Both the position numbers and the translations under genes were made by a program. Below are positions 39,601 to 46,665 of a stretch of DNA of 64,000 nucleotides, piece by piece. The stretch spans positions 1,364,001 to 1,428,000 of the forward strand of contig JADLSH010000113.1 of the NCBI GenBank assembly GCA_016169945.1, written 5' to 3'. The notes beneath the pieces were generated by a model that saw only the letters and a list, made by a program, of their open reading frames with translations, had not been told where the DNA came from and did not search any database. Origin of the DNA: Trachythela sp. YZ-2020. Its lineage: Eukaryota; Cnidaria; Anthozoa; Malacalcyonacea; Clavulariidae. Each line of letters begins with the position of its first letter. The first letter of the stretch is position 1.

Positions 39601-41689
39601 AAATATAGCTAAAGTCATTTAGTCACTATTATAGATTTTTACAGATATTTTTATACACTCGTGTAGACTATTAACAAGTAAATTTTAGTTAGTAATTTTA
39701 ATATAATTGTTTGTAATGATCTTTGTAATTCAGCAAATAGTTTATGCTGCAAAAGAGATATCAATAAACCATTCATTCGTTCAAATTCGCAAACGCGAAG
39801 AAGCTTAAAATGCGTCGCTTGACATCGTACTAATTTCACATAAAAAGGGTTGCCATGGTTTGTGTCTGAACTACCTGAAAAAGATTAAACCACGACATTA
39901 TTATGTTTCGAGCGAAGGCCTAACTACCCCAGAAGACTAGTAAGGTAGAGCAGTACATTACTAAGGGACCGGTCATTATTTATGGCAGGGGTGGGGGCTG
40001 AAGAGAAAATGTTTTAAAGCCAAATTTTTTCCCACCCCACCTTTTTTGTACCAAAAATTTTTTTACCCCATATTTTATAGAAGGTTAAAAAATAAATTAC
40101 CCCACAAAATCATCAACCTTTTCATAACAACCAATATTAAAAATTCGATTTTCCGTTATTAAATTAAACATTCAGTTTATTGCACTAAGCACTCGGTCAG
40201 CCTTCTCATTTTTTATTTTACCCCACCCCAGACCTGCCTAATTTTTTAGTTACCCCACCATTTTCTCTTCGGCCCCCACCCCAGCCATAAATAATGACCG
40301 GTCCCTAACTTCATATGACGTAGGACCTTCGCACGAAACGTCAAAGTCCTTTTGATCTTTTTCAGGTAGTTCAGACACAAACCACGACAGCTTATTGTAG
40401 AATACTACCTACACTGGACCACCACGTTTGAGATATCTTTTTCATGTAGTTCAGACACAACCTACGGTAGTGAATTGCAGAATACTACCTACATTTGACC
40501 CCAAGGTTTGAGATATATTTTTCGAGTAGTATAGACACTACCCACGGCAGCTTATTGTAGAATACTACCTACACTTGACCCCAAGTTTGAGAAATATTTT
40601 TCAAGCAGTTCAGACACAAACCACGACAGCTTATTGTAGAATACAACCTACACTGGACCGCCATGTTTACAATAGGAAGATAGCTAACAAACACTACCTA
40701 AAACCGTCTTCATCCTATCGAAAATAGAATTTGTCTACTCATTTTGACATCCCCAAACAGTTAGCGTTAAACTAATTTAAGGCGCTGTTCGCACGAGACC
40801 AGAAGAATTCCGAATCGTGCGCAAATTCTCCAGGTAATTCCACTTGTTCAAACGGGAATTCGTTCGGTTATAGCTGTTCTCAAATGCGTCTGGTTCCATG
40901 CGTTCCATGTGAACTCGAAGGCGAAATTGTGCAGGTTTGAGTACGGTTTAAAATTCGTCACGTCCCGCGTGAAAACGTCAGGCGTTAGGCTATTTCATCA
41001 GTGTAAATTTGTAAAACGAATAAGGCGTCACTTAACAAATCGCTCGCGTAAAAAAATCCTAGCCATCATTAGCCAACCTGTTTCTAACAAAAACACAATT
41101 TTCAAATGCGTGTTGTCTTTTGACTTGCCACTCTCAAATCTTTATAACGGATCATTGTAAATCGAAGGGTGCTGTATTTTTTTCGTATAATGATGTACAA
41201 GTTATAGTTAACAATGTTCTGTTAAAGGGTCGAACAGTCACTCACCAAATGCACTCAACAAAACTACAATTTTAAAATGCGTATTGCCCTTTAACATTCC
41301 CAAATTTTAACGGATAATATTAAATCGAAACGCAGTGTATTATTTTCAAATATAGCCCTTCTTGTATACAACCGAAAAGTCTTGACATTTTAATGATTAA
41401 CAAATTGCTTATATATAGCCAGATTAAGCAAGGTTGACGGTTTTTGCATTAGCGAACAAAACGCTACCCGTCGCTATATACACGAACTTCGTTGCCCCTG
41501 TAACATTAAGAAATTTAAATGATTCATGTTCAATAATACGCTGCCGGTGGCTTATAAAATGGAATGTAGTCAAAGAAAAGCTTAATTCAAAGAAAATAAA
41601 GAAGTAGAATGGAAATAATGGGAATAATAACTTACCAAAGTTGTTAAACCAACTGCCCAAACAGACACTGCCATTGCCCTTTTTGCCAT
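6985..41689 (-). CDS. Polycystin-1-like receptor/channel (WSC, PKD, REJ, GAIN/GPS, PLAT, 11 TM), complete in 32 exons
   Basis: Exons in order of translation: 41689-41636, 37504-37462, 36824-36483, 35601-35287, 34563-34400, 34122-33959, 32289-31884, 31188-31005, 30818-30554, 29917-29136, 27914-27611, 26633-26307, 25272-24990, 24524-24351, 24270-24145, 22884-22710, 22307-22243, 21887-21609, 21030-20695, 20292-19984, 18805-18590, 17607-17389, 16902-16750, 16226-15948, 15043-14659, 14380-14098, 12584-12380, 11557-11389, 10896-10666, 9682-9207, 8470-7982, 7185-6985. The lengths sum to 8,403 bases (2,800 aa plus stop) and every junction keeps phase. Polycystin-1 proteins are large surface receptors that autocleave at a GPS and pair with TRPP channels. 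Here no LRR or C-type lectin domain was seen. The weakest point is the exon 6 donor (33959, gtataa), chosen because it alone keeps frame; a missed exon between 33.9 and 32.3 kb is possible. Confidence 0.9.
7655..7745 (-). repeat. SINE-like copy with tRNA-like head (family 2)
   Basis: On the minus strand: tagctcagttggttagagcg (A-box-like), ttccggtgcagc reversed, and ggttcgattcctgccaggga (B-box-like). Related copies: 11100-11300 (part), 25985-26060, 32355-32480, 44365-44520, 48700-48860, 48870-48935. The sequences vary and no acceptor-stem pairing or CCA-type gene context is seen, so these are tRNA-derived repeats rather than tRNA genes. Confidence 0.65.
8607..9013. mobile_element. MITE with actggaacgctaac ends, copy 1
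   Basis: The terminal repeats (actggaacgctaac and gttagcgttccagt) enclose long inverted arms centred near 8815. A nearly identical copy sits at 28028-28416 in another intron of the same gene, indicating recent activity. Confidence 0.75.
9779..10660 (+). repeat. 114-bp SINE-body array, forward orientation (about 7-8 units)
   Basis: Repeated units run from gtttcctcctgtagtaacac through gagctatccagtataaat to agtttagtttag. The right end of the array abuts the exon 29 donor (gtttacctgg on the plus strand) directly. Here 'forward' means the orientation reading gtttcctcctg on the plus strand. Confidence 0.9.
10666..11557 (-). CDS. Polycystin-1-like exons 28-29: polycystin (TOP) domain
   Basis: Exons 11557-11389 and 10896-10666 (about residues 2280-2412), the extracellular domain between TM6 and TM7. 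Seen: [20 protein letters not shown], then [20 protein letters not shown], the cysteine pair SCKVP...DVCLKDY, and [20 protein letters not shown]. These match the conserved order in TRPP/PKD1 channels (regular-RQ-like loop and GYPTWG-like aromatic motif). The donor of exon 29 starts with bases that belong to a 114-bp repeat copy. Confidence 0.9.
10998..11075. repeat. (GGTAT)n microsatellite
   Basis: Perfect ggtat pentamers grading into ggtaa/agggt variants. Larger versions lie at 15578-15935 and 49700-50265. Confidence 0.9.
11583..12346 (+). repeat. SINE head fragment plus 114-bp body array, forward units (about 5)
   Basis: From 11583 a reversed linker (ctgcagtgtttggtagagtc, aactggaagcactcttct) precedes five forward body units ending cagtacaaatagag at 12346. 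It lies in the intron between exons 27 and 28. Confidence 0.8.
12380..16226 (-). CDS. Polycystin-1-like exons 24-27: TM2 to TM6
   Basis: Exons 16226-15948, 15043-14659, 14380-14098 and 12584-12380 (about residues 1896-2279). Conserved polycystin segments: [20 protein letters not shown] (TM2), [18 protein letters not shown] (TM3), [20 protein letters not shown] (TM4), [20 protein letters not shown] (TM5) and the [20 protein letters not shown] linker before TM6 ([16 protein letters not shown]). An acidic cytoplasmic insert ([16 protein letters not shown]) lies after TM5. The intron after exon 26 contains a LINE insertion that duplicated the splice donor. Confidence 0.92.
12676..13032. mobile_element. 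Two copies of the GGGCAGCAGATGGTGG MITE, one partial
   Basis: 12676-12790 carries only the left half (ggacagcagatggcggtgaa). 12893-13032 has both ends (agtaagcgttgtagggcagc and gaccaccatctacg). This is intronic sequence of the polycystin-like gene. Confidence 0.6.
13197..14105 (+). mobile_element. 5'-truncated LINE (CR1/L2-like reverse transcriptase end) with 44-bp flanking direct repeat
   Basis: An open frame (13209-13847) encodes the C-terminal part of a non-LTR reverse transcriptase: [45 protein letters not shown], and a C-terminal [17 protein letters not shown] module typical of these elements. The 3' UTR ends in (TTA)n at 14037-14061. The element body is about 13241-14061, antisense to the host gene. 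Bases 13197-13240 and 14062-14105 are direct repeats with about three mismatches, best read as a long target-site duplication. The first few codons of the open frame belong to this duplication, not to the LINE. It is non-autonomous: most of the reverse transcriptase and any endonuclease are missing. Confidence 0.85.
14425..14600. mobile_element. Short copy of the decamer-bearing element (gatgagagtt family)
   Basis: Starts taaagccccggtaagacgag and carries ctctcgctcgcgcttgaccg, then gatgagagttgatgagagtt and a degenerate right end cctggtttgaccgtgg. It is related to 32772-33813 and 46440-46665, with only two decamers. Confidence 0.65.
15241..15557. mobile_element. Long palindromic element (about 150-bp arms)
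   Basis: The left end ccatagtcaatagaatacaa is mirrored by the right end ttgtattctactgattatgg. Inside, aacattgctattggttagtt pairs with aaccaaccaatagcaatgtt, and gtcgtttcatcgtcacgtg with cacgtgacgatgaaacgac. Arms are well conserved and the loop is about 20 bases. Confidence 0.8.
15578..15935. repeat. (GGTAT/GGTGT)n microsatellite
   Basis: Pentamer array mixing ggtat, ggtgt and ggcat in all frames. It lies in the intron between exons 24 and 25, ending about 10 bases from the exon 24 donor. Open frames on both strands through it are low-complexity artefacts. Confidence 0.95.
16430..16655. repeat. Dispersed repeat with cgatgtaaac/gtttacatcg ends
   Basis: cgcgatgtaaacaatgccc on the left and ggtttgtttacatcgggac on the right are roughly complementary, suggesting a decayed inverted-repeat element in the intron between exons 23 and 24. 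Confidence 0.4.
16750..17607 (-). CDS. Polycystin-1-like exons 22-23: PLAT/LH2 domain
   Basis: Exons 17607-17389 and 16902-16750 encode about residues 1772-1895. [46 protein letters not shown] and [17 protein letters not shown] are the classic polycystin PLAT beta-sandwich, including the W-H-D-N motif and the conserved final C-x-x-W-L strand. Both exons start and end in phase 0. The donor at 17388 lies only about 20 bp from the end of a MITE. Confidence 0.93.
17105..17366. mobile_element. MITE ending in gggaacctagttcccagatatt-type hairpin, copy 1
   Basis: Its body (gattgattttgacattgaac to tgggaactaggttcccagga) matches 23040-23290. The right end carries the hairpin gggaactaggttccc and stops about 20 bases from the exon 22 donor. 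Confidence 0.65.
17745..19926 (-). repeat. 114-bp SINE-body copies in reverse orientation, with a tRNA-like head
   Basis: Reverse copies at 17745-17857, 18200-18510 and an array of about nine units at 18895-19926 (period 114 bp measured between successive ctttatttatactgg). At 17858-17935 a tRNA-like sequence (ggtggcgcaatcgtcagagc, ggttcaagtcccgttgggga) is joined to the first copy. Its stems do not pair as a functional tRNA. The 18590-18805 exon lies between the arrays. Confidence 0.88.
18590..22307 (-). CDS. Polycystin-1-like exons 17-21: GAIN domain, GPS cleavage motif and TM1
   Basis: Exons 22307-22243, 21887-21609, 21030-20695, 20292-19984 and 18805-18590 (about residues 1370-1771). The GPS reads [13 protein letters not shown]: the H-L-T tripeptide required for autoproteolysis is intact, near residues 1715-1717, with the paired cysteines. 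TM1 follows ([19 protein letters not shown]) and then the cytoplasmic PLAT domain. Exon 20 contains a short internal duplication ([15 protein letters not shown]; the nucleotide repeat ttcaggctaccctatg occurs twice), which may be a recent in-frame slippage. Confidence 0.88.
20497..20524. repeat. (AAGTC)n microsatellite
   Basis: Five or six perfect aagtc pentamers in the intron between exons 19 and 20. Confidence 0.9.
21055..21500 (-). repeat. 114-bp SINE-body copies plus linker, reverse orientation
   Basis: Three degraded reverse units lead into the linker (ggagaaaacctgtggtgttt, caaactggaagcattcttct) and a decayed head. This shows the same order of parts as at 26640-27418 and 51487-52112, in the opposite orientation. 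Confidence 0.75.
22430..22650. repeat. 29-bp minisatellite (tcctaggactggatgaag)
   Basis: About seven units of gtcctaggactggatgaag followed by ttttgatcaa, each carrying the palindrome tcctagga. It lies in the short intron between exons 16 and 17. Confidence 0.85.
22710..27914 (-). CDS. Polycystin-1-like exons 11-16: REJ-like region
   Basis: Exons 27914-27611, 26633-26307, 25272-24990, 24524-24351, 24270-24145 and 22884-22710 encode about residues 907-1369. Family features seen: [14 protein letters not shown] with [10 protein letters not shown], then [20 protein letters not shown], then [18 protein letters not shown] followed by [10 protein letters not shown]. These are the repeated beta-sandwich signatures of the receptor-for-egg-jelly module. 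The last three exons turn helical and polar ([27 protein letters not shown]), the linker usual before the GAIN domain. Confidence 0.8.
22978..23308. mobile_element. MITE copy 2 with gcagaggtggaaaa terminal repeats
   Basis: The left end gcagaggtggaaaatg and the right end ctttttccacctctgcg are complementary, and subterminal gggaacctgggttt mirrors the gggaactaggttccc hairpin. This copy shows both ends of the family also present at 17105-17366. Confidence 0.7.
23370..24105. repeat. Tetranucleotide-derived array (accg/acca/actg)n
   Basis: A 0.7-kb purine/pyrimidine-skewed array of 4-bp steps (accaaccgactgaccaaccg and variants). Because the period is not a multiple of three, all frames are open for long stretches and give false proteins rich in VGWLVGRS. 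A similar array lies at 35690-36410. Confidence 0.95.
24555..24822. mobile_element. hAT-like MITE with about 7-bp target duplication
   Basis: The ends cagggcgtctataagaatag and ctattcttatagacgccctg (right end with one change) are long inverted repeats with further complementarity (gtgaaacgccagctg / cagctggtgtttcac). Both sides are flanked by gttaagg. CAGGG ends with a 7-8 bp duplication suggest the hAT superfamily. Confidence 0.75.
25350..25698. mobile_element. Tc1/mariner-type MITE (tacagggtg ends), asymmetric arms
   Basis: The left end tatacagggtgtataaaaaa and the right end ggccctgtatatta are inverted. Inner arms caaatactgggttaaat and atttaacccagtatttg pair well. The left arm has about 40 extra bases next to the terminus. 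Confidence 0.65.
26640..27418 (+). repeat. Complete tRNA-headed SINE with five-unit 114-bp body
   Basis: The head is near 26685-26760: gtggcatagtggttagtg (A-box-like), then tttgatttctacaatatgca (decayed B-box region). The linker has gagcgcttccactttgactc and atcgcaggttttatctgg. Five body units follow, three almost identical (taagagatgactcttact), ending agtttagtttaaac. This is the best example showing that the 114-bp unit is the body of a tRNA-derived SINE. Confidence 0.85.
28028..28416. mobile_element. MITE with actggaacgctaac ends, copy 2
   Basis: It matches the element at 8607-9013 over almost its whole length with few differences (a short deletion around ttttttaagtatttcc). It lies in the intron between exons 10 and 11 of the polycystin-like gene. 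Confidence 0.75.
28680..29095 (-). repeat. 114-bp SINE-body copies and head, reverse orientation
   Basis: Three reverse body units, then cactcttctcacatgtgact, then the head in reverse (tattgcaggaatcgaaccct). It ends about 40 bases from the exon 10 donor. Confidence 0.75.
29136..32289 (-). CDS. Polycystin-1-like exons 7-10: further PKD domains
   Basis: Exons 32289-31884, 31188-31005, 30818-30554 and 29917-29136 cover about residues 362-906. Recognisable PKD-like endings are [30 protein letters not shown] and [11 protein letters not shown], each the final strand pair of a PKD domain, so at least three more such domains lie here. N-glycosylation sequons (NxS/T) are very frequent, as expected for an ectodomain. 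The end of exon 10 begins the REJ-like region ([15 protein letters not shown], then CWTYNWTLY). Introns carry SINE arrays in both orientations. Confidence 0.85.
29950..30480 (-). repeat. 114-bp SINE-body copies and head, reverse orientation
   Basis: Four degraded reverse units, then the linker gcagagtcaaactggaagca and a reversed head (ttggaattgaactccagtgg). Confidence 0.7.
31330..31815 (+). repeat. SINE linker plus four forward 114-bp units
   Basis: The linker cagtgcttccaatttaactc and tttcttcaggtactctggtt lead into four forward units, two with a shared internal deletion. It ends close to the exon 7 donor. Confidence 0.75.
32355..32480 (+). repeat. SINE-like family 2 copy with internal duplication
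   Basis: agcgctgcaccggaatccca occurs twice in tandem, followed by ccgcaggttaaattcctgcc (B-box-like) and the family tail ataattttcgctcgaaattt. Confidence 0.65.
32772..33813. mobile_element. Inverted-repeat element carrying a decamer minisatellite (gatgagagtt)n
   Basis: The left end agccccggtcaaacgaga and the right end tctcgtttgaccagggct are inverted. Between them 32795-33450 is an array of about 65 decamers (gatgagagtt with gatgagaggt and gacgagaggt variants). Then come ctctcgctcgcgtttgacca, inverted ctctcatcgactctcat blocks and unique DNA. Two shorter relatives (14425-14600, 46440-46665) keep the ends and few decamers. Confidence 0.75.
33959..34563 (-). CDS. Polycystin-1-like exons 5-6: beta-rich segment and cysteine-rich linker
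   Basis: Exon 5 (34563-34400) encodes [16 protein letters not shown] through NETITIQ, probably the end of an Ig-like sheet. Exon 6 (34122 to about 33959) is cysteine-rich: [20 protein letters not shown] and SKSCC, then a polar Ser/Asn/Thr tail. The 3' end of exon 6 is uncertain. The stronger-looking donors at gtgagt and gtaggt just downstream would break the frame with exon 7, whereas gtataa at 33958 keeps it. Confidence 0.65.
34680..35190. repeat. 17-bp minisatellite (aaaatgtccatatgggt)n
   Basis: About 30 units, each carrying the palindrome ccatatgg, with gga/ggg variants arranged in short higher-order runs. It lies in the intron between exons 4 and 5. The spurious open frames [14 protein letters not shown] come from this array. 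Confidence 0.95.
35287..35601 (-). CDS. Polycystin-1-like exon 4: first PKD domain
   Basis: About residues 147-251. The sequence [16 protein letters not shown] followed by [17 protein letters not shown] is the PKD (Ig-like beta-sandwich) pattern: an FDDG variant of the usual FGDG, then H-x-Y-x(3)-G-x-Y-x-I/V-x-L. A second beta-rich, acidic segment with paired cysteines ([20 protein letters not shown]) follows. Confidence 0.85.
35690..36410. repeat. Tetranucleotide-derived array (accaacctgaccg)n
   Basis: Same style as 23370-24105, with a higher-order unit near gaccgaccaaccagcctg. It lies in the intron between exons 3 and 4. Confidence 0.92.
36483..36824 (-). CDS. Polycystin-1-like exon 3: WSC domain
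   Basis: This single exon of 114 codons (about residues 33-146) begins WSLGCFKQN and carries the cysteine pattern and YAG-x(n)-GICLCS signature of a WSC (carbohydrate-binding) domain, as found near the N-terminus of vertebrate polycystin-1. At least ten cysteines are visible, consistent with disulfides in an extracellular domain. Acceptor after tttttactag, donor gtaatttg. Confidence 0.85.
36885..39545. repeat. Two opposed 114-bp SINE-body arrays flanking exon 2
   Basis: 36885-37444 holds four to five reverse units. 37745-39545 holds about 15 forward units, the longest array in the window, ending in the SINE linker (gcaggttttctccgggtact) at about 39440. A tRNA-like head (ggtggctcagcagtaagtgg) lies at about 37568. 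The 43-bp exon 2 sits between the two opposite arrays, so its pre-mRNA could fold back around it. Confidence 0.88.
37462..41689 (-). CDS. Polycystin-1-like exons 1-2: signal peptide
   Basis: Exon 1 (41689-41636) opens with ATG and encodes [18 protein letters not shown]. Exon 2 (37504-37462, only 43 bp) continues [14 protein letters not shown]. Together they form a textbook secretory signal: basic n-region, long hydrophobic core, then a likely cleavage site around residues 25-28 ahead of an acidic linker and the WSC domain. The match of an isolated 54-bp ATG exon to a hydrophobic 43-bp exon 4.1 kb away is strong support for the gene start. The intervening intron holds the largest 114-bp repeat array in the window. 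Confidence 0.85.
39964..40308. mobile_element. MITE with gggaccggtcattatttatg ends
   Basis: The left end gggaccggtcattatttatg and the right end cataaataatgaccggtccc are perfect inverted repeats, followed by gcaggggtgggggctgaaga mirrored as cggcccccaccccagc. The inner part is rich in taccccac runs. Confidence 0.85.
40355..40665. repeat. About 80-bp tandem repeat (four units), also dispersed
   Basis: The unit begins gtagttcagacacaaaccac and contains ttattgtagaatactaccta (a gtagtattctac palindrome) and gaccccaagtttgagatat. Single copies occur near 8525, 9120, 15150, 39850, 47945, 48300, 52860, 55350, 56520 and 61555. Confidence 0.75.
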
Positions 41690-44600
41690 TTTGTTGTTAA
41701 CTCAGCTTTCTGCCGTTTTTATGTAAAACAAAACCTCTATTCCACGCCTTTTAAAAATCCTTTCCTTCTATTGAATGTCTTTCCACGTTAATGCTGTATA
41801 AATGTAAGAAATTTTGAGCTTTAAATTATGCGGACCTCTCGACGCGAGTGACTGCTCGACGATGAGCGCATATGGAGCAGCTGTGAATTCACAAGGCATA
41901 AACGTCTTCAATAATATGTCAATAATATTTCAGACAACAAGGTCGAACGCACGTAAAAGTAAATACACAGGTTCGGCAAAACGTATATAATTTGACTTGC
42001 TGATTTCGGCTCTCTTTTACCACGCTCTGAGTAACATCTGCCTAACTCTCGAGAACTTCAAGAGCTTCCAATAGATCACGAATAGCATAATTTAATCTAA
42101 AACACCGCGGCGCGGAACAGTAAACGGCCGAACAATAGAGTGCAAATTACCCAACGATGAGGACATACGATGAAGTGGAAATATACTATATTATACTCCT
42201 ATCAGCTGTCAGAAAAGGCAAAAACCTTTAGCGTTTATACTGCTGAAACACACTCTTTTCGCTAAAGGGAGTTCAATTTATAAGGCCAAAAACGGCAACG
42301 CCGATGCCCAATGCATGGGCCAATATAAATGCGGTTTAACTTTAGAGCACAAATTATCGGCAAAACTAAATAAAATACAAATTGTACGCTTGTGAACTTT
42401 TATCAGTAAGAAAAGGTCAAACTCTTTAAAGATATACAAATTAAGAATCCATGTGTGTGCAATTGTCAAAATTTAGAGTGGTTTTAGTTTCAAAACTAAT
42501 TTCAGTGTTAATTCGACATCAACATAGATGATAAACTATATAAAATTAAAACTGCACTCTGATAGCCTCCATCTGATAACAGAAAAGGCAAAACATTTAA
42601 ACATACGAATTTTCACATACAAATTAAAGGACCCCCCCTAACTAAATTGTTAAAAATGTGACTTCGTCATACAAGGCAGATTATTCCAGGCCATTTTTGC
42701 TCTTAAAATATGCCTATATATATGCCTATGGCACATTACCGAAAACCCCCTTATCTCGGCAATTTTACATTATCTAGCCCCTTACAGCGATTTATTAAAG
42801 AGATCGTTTGCATGCGCTTTTATTTGCTAATACTATAAGTAAACTTTGCCTCAAAAGTTTTAATAAAAACACCGTCTCATCAAATACAGCTGCGACCAGT
42901 ATCGGTCTGTTTTATAATGAGACCCGCGTTCTCGCAAAGAATCAATACTTCATATACTAATTGCCGAAAGACTGGCCAATAATGTCACCTCTTTGACATG
43001 TTGCTAGGTGCACGAAAAATTAAAACAAAAAATACGTATTTTGCCTTGACTTTTTGACAGCAAAATCAAAGTAATATTGGCAACCAAATTGCTCCAACTT
43101 GCGAACAAAAGCTGATTTCAACGCATGTTGATGAAAAATGTTCACGTATATTACTTATATTACGTATATTACTCGCGTATATTACTTCCCCTTAACAGAC
43201 ACCTTGCCTTTTTAACTTTTATTTTAACATTTAATGTTATTTATTATATAAAGTATAGTGCTTTATAGAGATTTCGAGCACTGATAAAACTGATAATCTC
43301 ACATGTGAGATTATTTATGATAATCTCACATGTGAAAATTATCGCTTTTGAAGTTTATGAAAATGGATATTTTATTTTATTTTGTTTGAAAAGACTGTCC
43401 TTTATATAATAAACAGAAAAATACATGGATGCTTGGAAATACCAGATTTATTTCTCGTGTTGAATATATCTCACTCGTTCGCTGCGCTCACTCGTGAGAT
43501 ATCATGTTCAACACTCGTATGAGTAATTTTACAAATACAAAAAACAATGGACACTCCGAAAACGGTTAACATTTTTATTCGACGTTTCGACTAACTTGCA
43601 GTCATCATCAGGAATTCCTCTAAGTGCAGGACTCATTCATTGACCTCGTTCAGGTTAATAAATTCTATTCAATTTCAGTCACAGAAACGAGGCTGATAAG
43701 GCTTATTAAGATACACATAAAAGAATATTTAAACTCATCTGAATTATGAAAGTGGTCTATACGATCGCCCATGTTTTTTGTTAACTCATCAAGCTGCAAT
43801 GCGCTCTAATGGGACCCAACTTTATACAGAGCCGGATTAAGGCAGCGCGGGCCCCTCATTTTTTTTTTTTTTGGGTTTTTGTTTTTGCTCGACTGCCTGA
43901 AAAAAAAAACCGTTTTTAAGTATATATGGTTGGTTGAATTGCAATCTGAAAGATGTAATGACAGTAACGTATCTGATATTATAATATTAACATTATTGGT
44001 TTTTTTTTGGTCTGTCTTTTTTTCTTAAAGTTTGAGAATATATTATTTATTTTTTTTTCTTTCCCCTGAAAGCCCCTCTTGAAAGCCGGGGCCGGCGGCC
44101 CATGGCATATTCTGCTTCTGCCATAATCCAGCCCAATCCTGTCTTTATATCTTATACACTGTCTAAAGCATGACAATTTTACTCGTCAAAATTCTATCGA
44201 GCAAGATACCCAAAAAGTTAGAATATTTACCCCTATATGAACGTGTGGTTAGCTCTTGACAACTTAGCCTGCGTAGCTGGCGGTTTTAAGGGGTTGGGGG
44301 TTGAGGCGAGGGCAGTTGAGGCGCGGGCAGCGAAAAATTAGGGAGGCGAGGCGCGGGAAGGAGAAAATCTCAGTTGGCAGAGCGCTGCATCGGAATCGCA
44401 GGGCCGCAGGTTCGATTCCAGCCAGAGGGCTTATAGTTGCATATTTCGCAACTGCTCCTGGTTAGGTCTCAAATATGTGCATCATTTTCGCTCGAAATTC
44501 ACAACTACAAAATTCCTTTGACATTTATTTCTAATGCTCAAAAATTTAGAATATTAACCAGACTATCTGCCTATGTCTCTTGTTAACCAATTTAGCTGCG

Positions 44601-45088
44601 ATGTGCTCTAATGCGCCCAACTTTATATTTTTTATTCTGTCTAAAGCAAGACAATTTTACTCGTCAAAGGGAAAGTGTTGTTGGTTAATCACGAAACTAT
44701 CAGTCAACGCCTCTTGTCAACCTATTAAGTTGCAATGTGCCCTAACAGCAGGCGCGATGTTAATTGTGAATAGCATTGAATTATAGCTGAGAGAACTTCA
44801 ATTATTTCTCCACTGCAGAGCTTAATGGCATATTAAATGTTAATTAATTTTCAAGAGATTCACACCACCTGCACACTAGCTTTAATATCTCATTTATAAT
44901 TCAAAAGGAAATGAGCCAATCGCATTGCGTTACTTTGGTCACATGACCATAACTCAAGCAAGCACACTGCGTACTGACGTACATCATAGCGTAAGCTTAG
45001 GCTTTCAATAAATAACTCAGTTTAAACAAAAACGTTGCGTAGTATAAAATAGACTTAGATATTTCGAGCATATACTTTATCGGCAAAT

Positions 45089-45330
45089 GGTGTGTTTCAG
45101 TAAGCGTTAAGGTACGTTCACACGTTGCGATTTGTCGGGCCGATTTCAGATACACGTTAATGATATTTGAAAAATACGTGGCAAACGTCACCTGGTGACA
45201 TCTTCAACTGAAAATATTCGTCATTAACATTCAGCAAAACCTAAAATCGGCCCGACAAATCGCTGGGTGTGAACGTACCTTTACGGGGAAGCATATGGAG
45301 GTCAACTTCAGAACTGTTTACACTCTTATG
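45089..45330. mobile_element. Harbinger-like MITE nested inside the GGGCAGCAG MITE
   Basis: A copy of the host MITE (tttcagtaagcgtta ... ggaggtcaacttcagaac) is interrupted by an element with ends aggtacgttcacacgttgcg and its complement tgggtgtgaacgtacct, with inner cgatttgtcgggccgattt mirrored. It is flanked by TTA on both sides, the PIF/Harbinger-type duplication. This gives a clear age order. Confidence 0.75.
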
Positions 45331-46439
45331 AGCAAGAAAATTAAACTATATATCTCTCCTTCTCGTACACGAACATTTTCAACCGGTTTTCTGCTAAAAA
45401 GCCATTCAGATACGTATTCTCATGTCACAGAAAACATCGAAAAAATGCGCCATCTCCGACAATTGCCGAATCTCGGAGATTCGTACGTCATTAGCGCACC
45501 AGTCACGCAATATATTTTGCTGTCGTCAATACACGTGCTTGCGATGACGTGAATGGCGCGCAAATGGCGAATTGTGTACTCGTAGTCAAATATTCTCTAA
45601 TATCGGCGGAGCAATGTTCGCGTCATACACATCGCGTTCTTTATTATTATTCTTATTATTATTTAAAATTATTATTTAAAATTAGTTAAACACGGTGGCC
45701 TTTCACTTTTACAATATTTGAGAATTATTAACAAGTCTAGGAAAGGAAGAAGTCGCTTGACACTCATTTACCGATCGTAAATATATTTAGTAGAATCATA
45801 CTAGTATACTATTGCAAATGCTGTAATTTGATTGGCTACGCTACTCGCTATCTAATTGTCGATAGATAGCGAGTAGCGAAACAGCCATCTCCTCGGCGCG
45901 ATTTTTAACGAATTTATTTCAATAAATTATGAAAAACGTTTTGAAATACTGTTTTCTTGCTGGTTTCTACTAAAACAATTAGATTATTCGCTCTCGATTT
46001 CTATGAGATGATAGTTGATTCGGGCTTCGCCCTCATCACCTCATAGAAATCTTGAGCTCATAATCTAATTGTTAAATATAAGTATAACACGGCTCTGTGG
46101 CACAATTTGCGTGCATAAACTTGGGGTAACTTTTTCTAATCTTTGCAACAAGCGCAGGTTGTCCTATACTCCAAAATATCCATAACTCCTATAGAAGACC
46201 CACTATTAGAGAGCTTCAGACCAGGTTAATCAAATTTGTATGATTTTGCCTTTCGAATTCAGTTGGTCTGCAGTTGGATCTTTCACATGCATGTAATTCG
46301 CCCAAGACTGCGCGAATTCCATGCATTTGTTCACACGGAAATTCGTATACGGCCGTTAGCCGTCGCGCTCGAATGCGTCCGCTTTCACGCGTCGCGTGTG
46401 AACACGAAAAGCGAAATTGACTACAGTTCGGAATTAAGC

Positions 46440-46665
46440 CGTGTGGACGGAGCTTAAAGCTCGCTCGCGTTTGACCGCCAACTCAAATTTTGAGCTGGTT
46501 CAAATTTTGATGAGAGTTGATGAGAGTTTTTGCTACGTGTGGTAATATCCACTCAGTCAACTCTCACGCAACTCTTGTTCTCGTTTGACCGGGGCATGCG
46601 AATTGATGAAACTCTCATGCAAACTCTCGCTTGCCAACGCTTTTCAATTCTCATTCTCGTTTAAT
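46440..46665. mobile_element. Short copy of the decamer-bearing element
   Basis: Contains gctcgctcgcgtttgaccgc, gatgagagttgatgagagtt and the right end ctctcattctcgttt. It ends immediately before the exon-like ORF at 46676. Confidence 0.65.

Noticed and set aside
45295..45552. 85-residue plus-strand frame
   Set aside because: Begins inside a MITE and has no signature. Probably chance.
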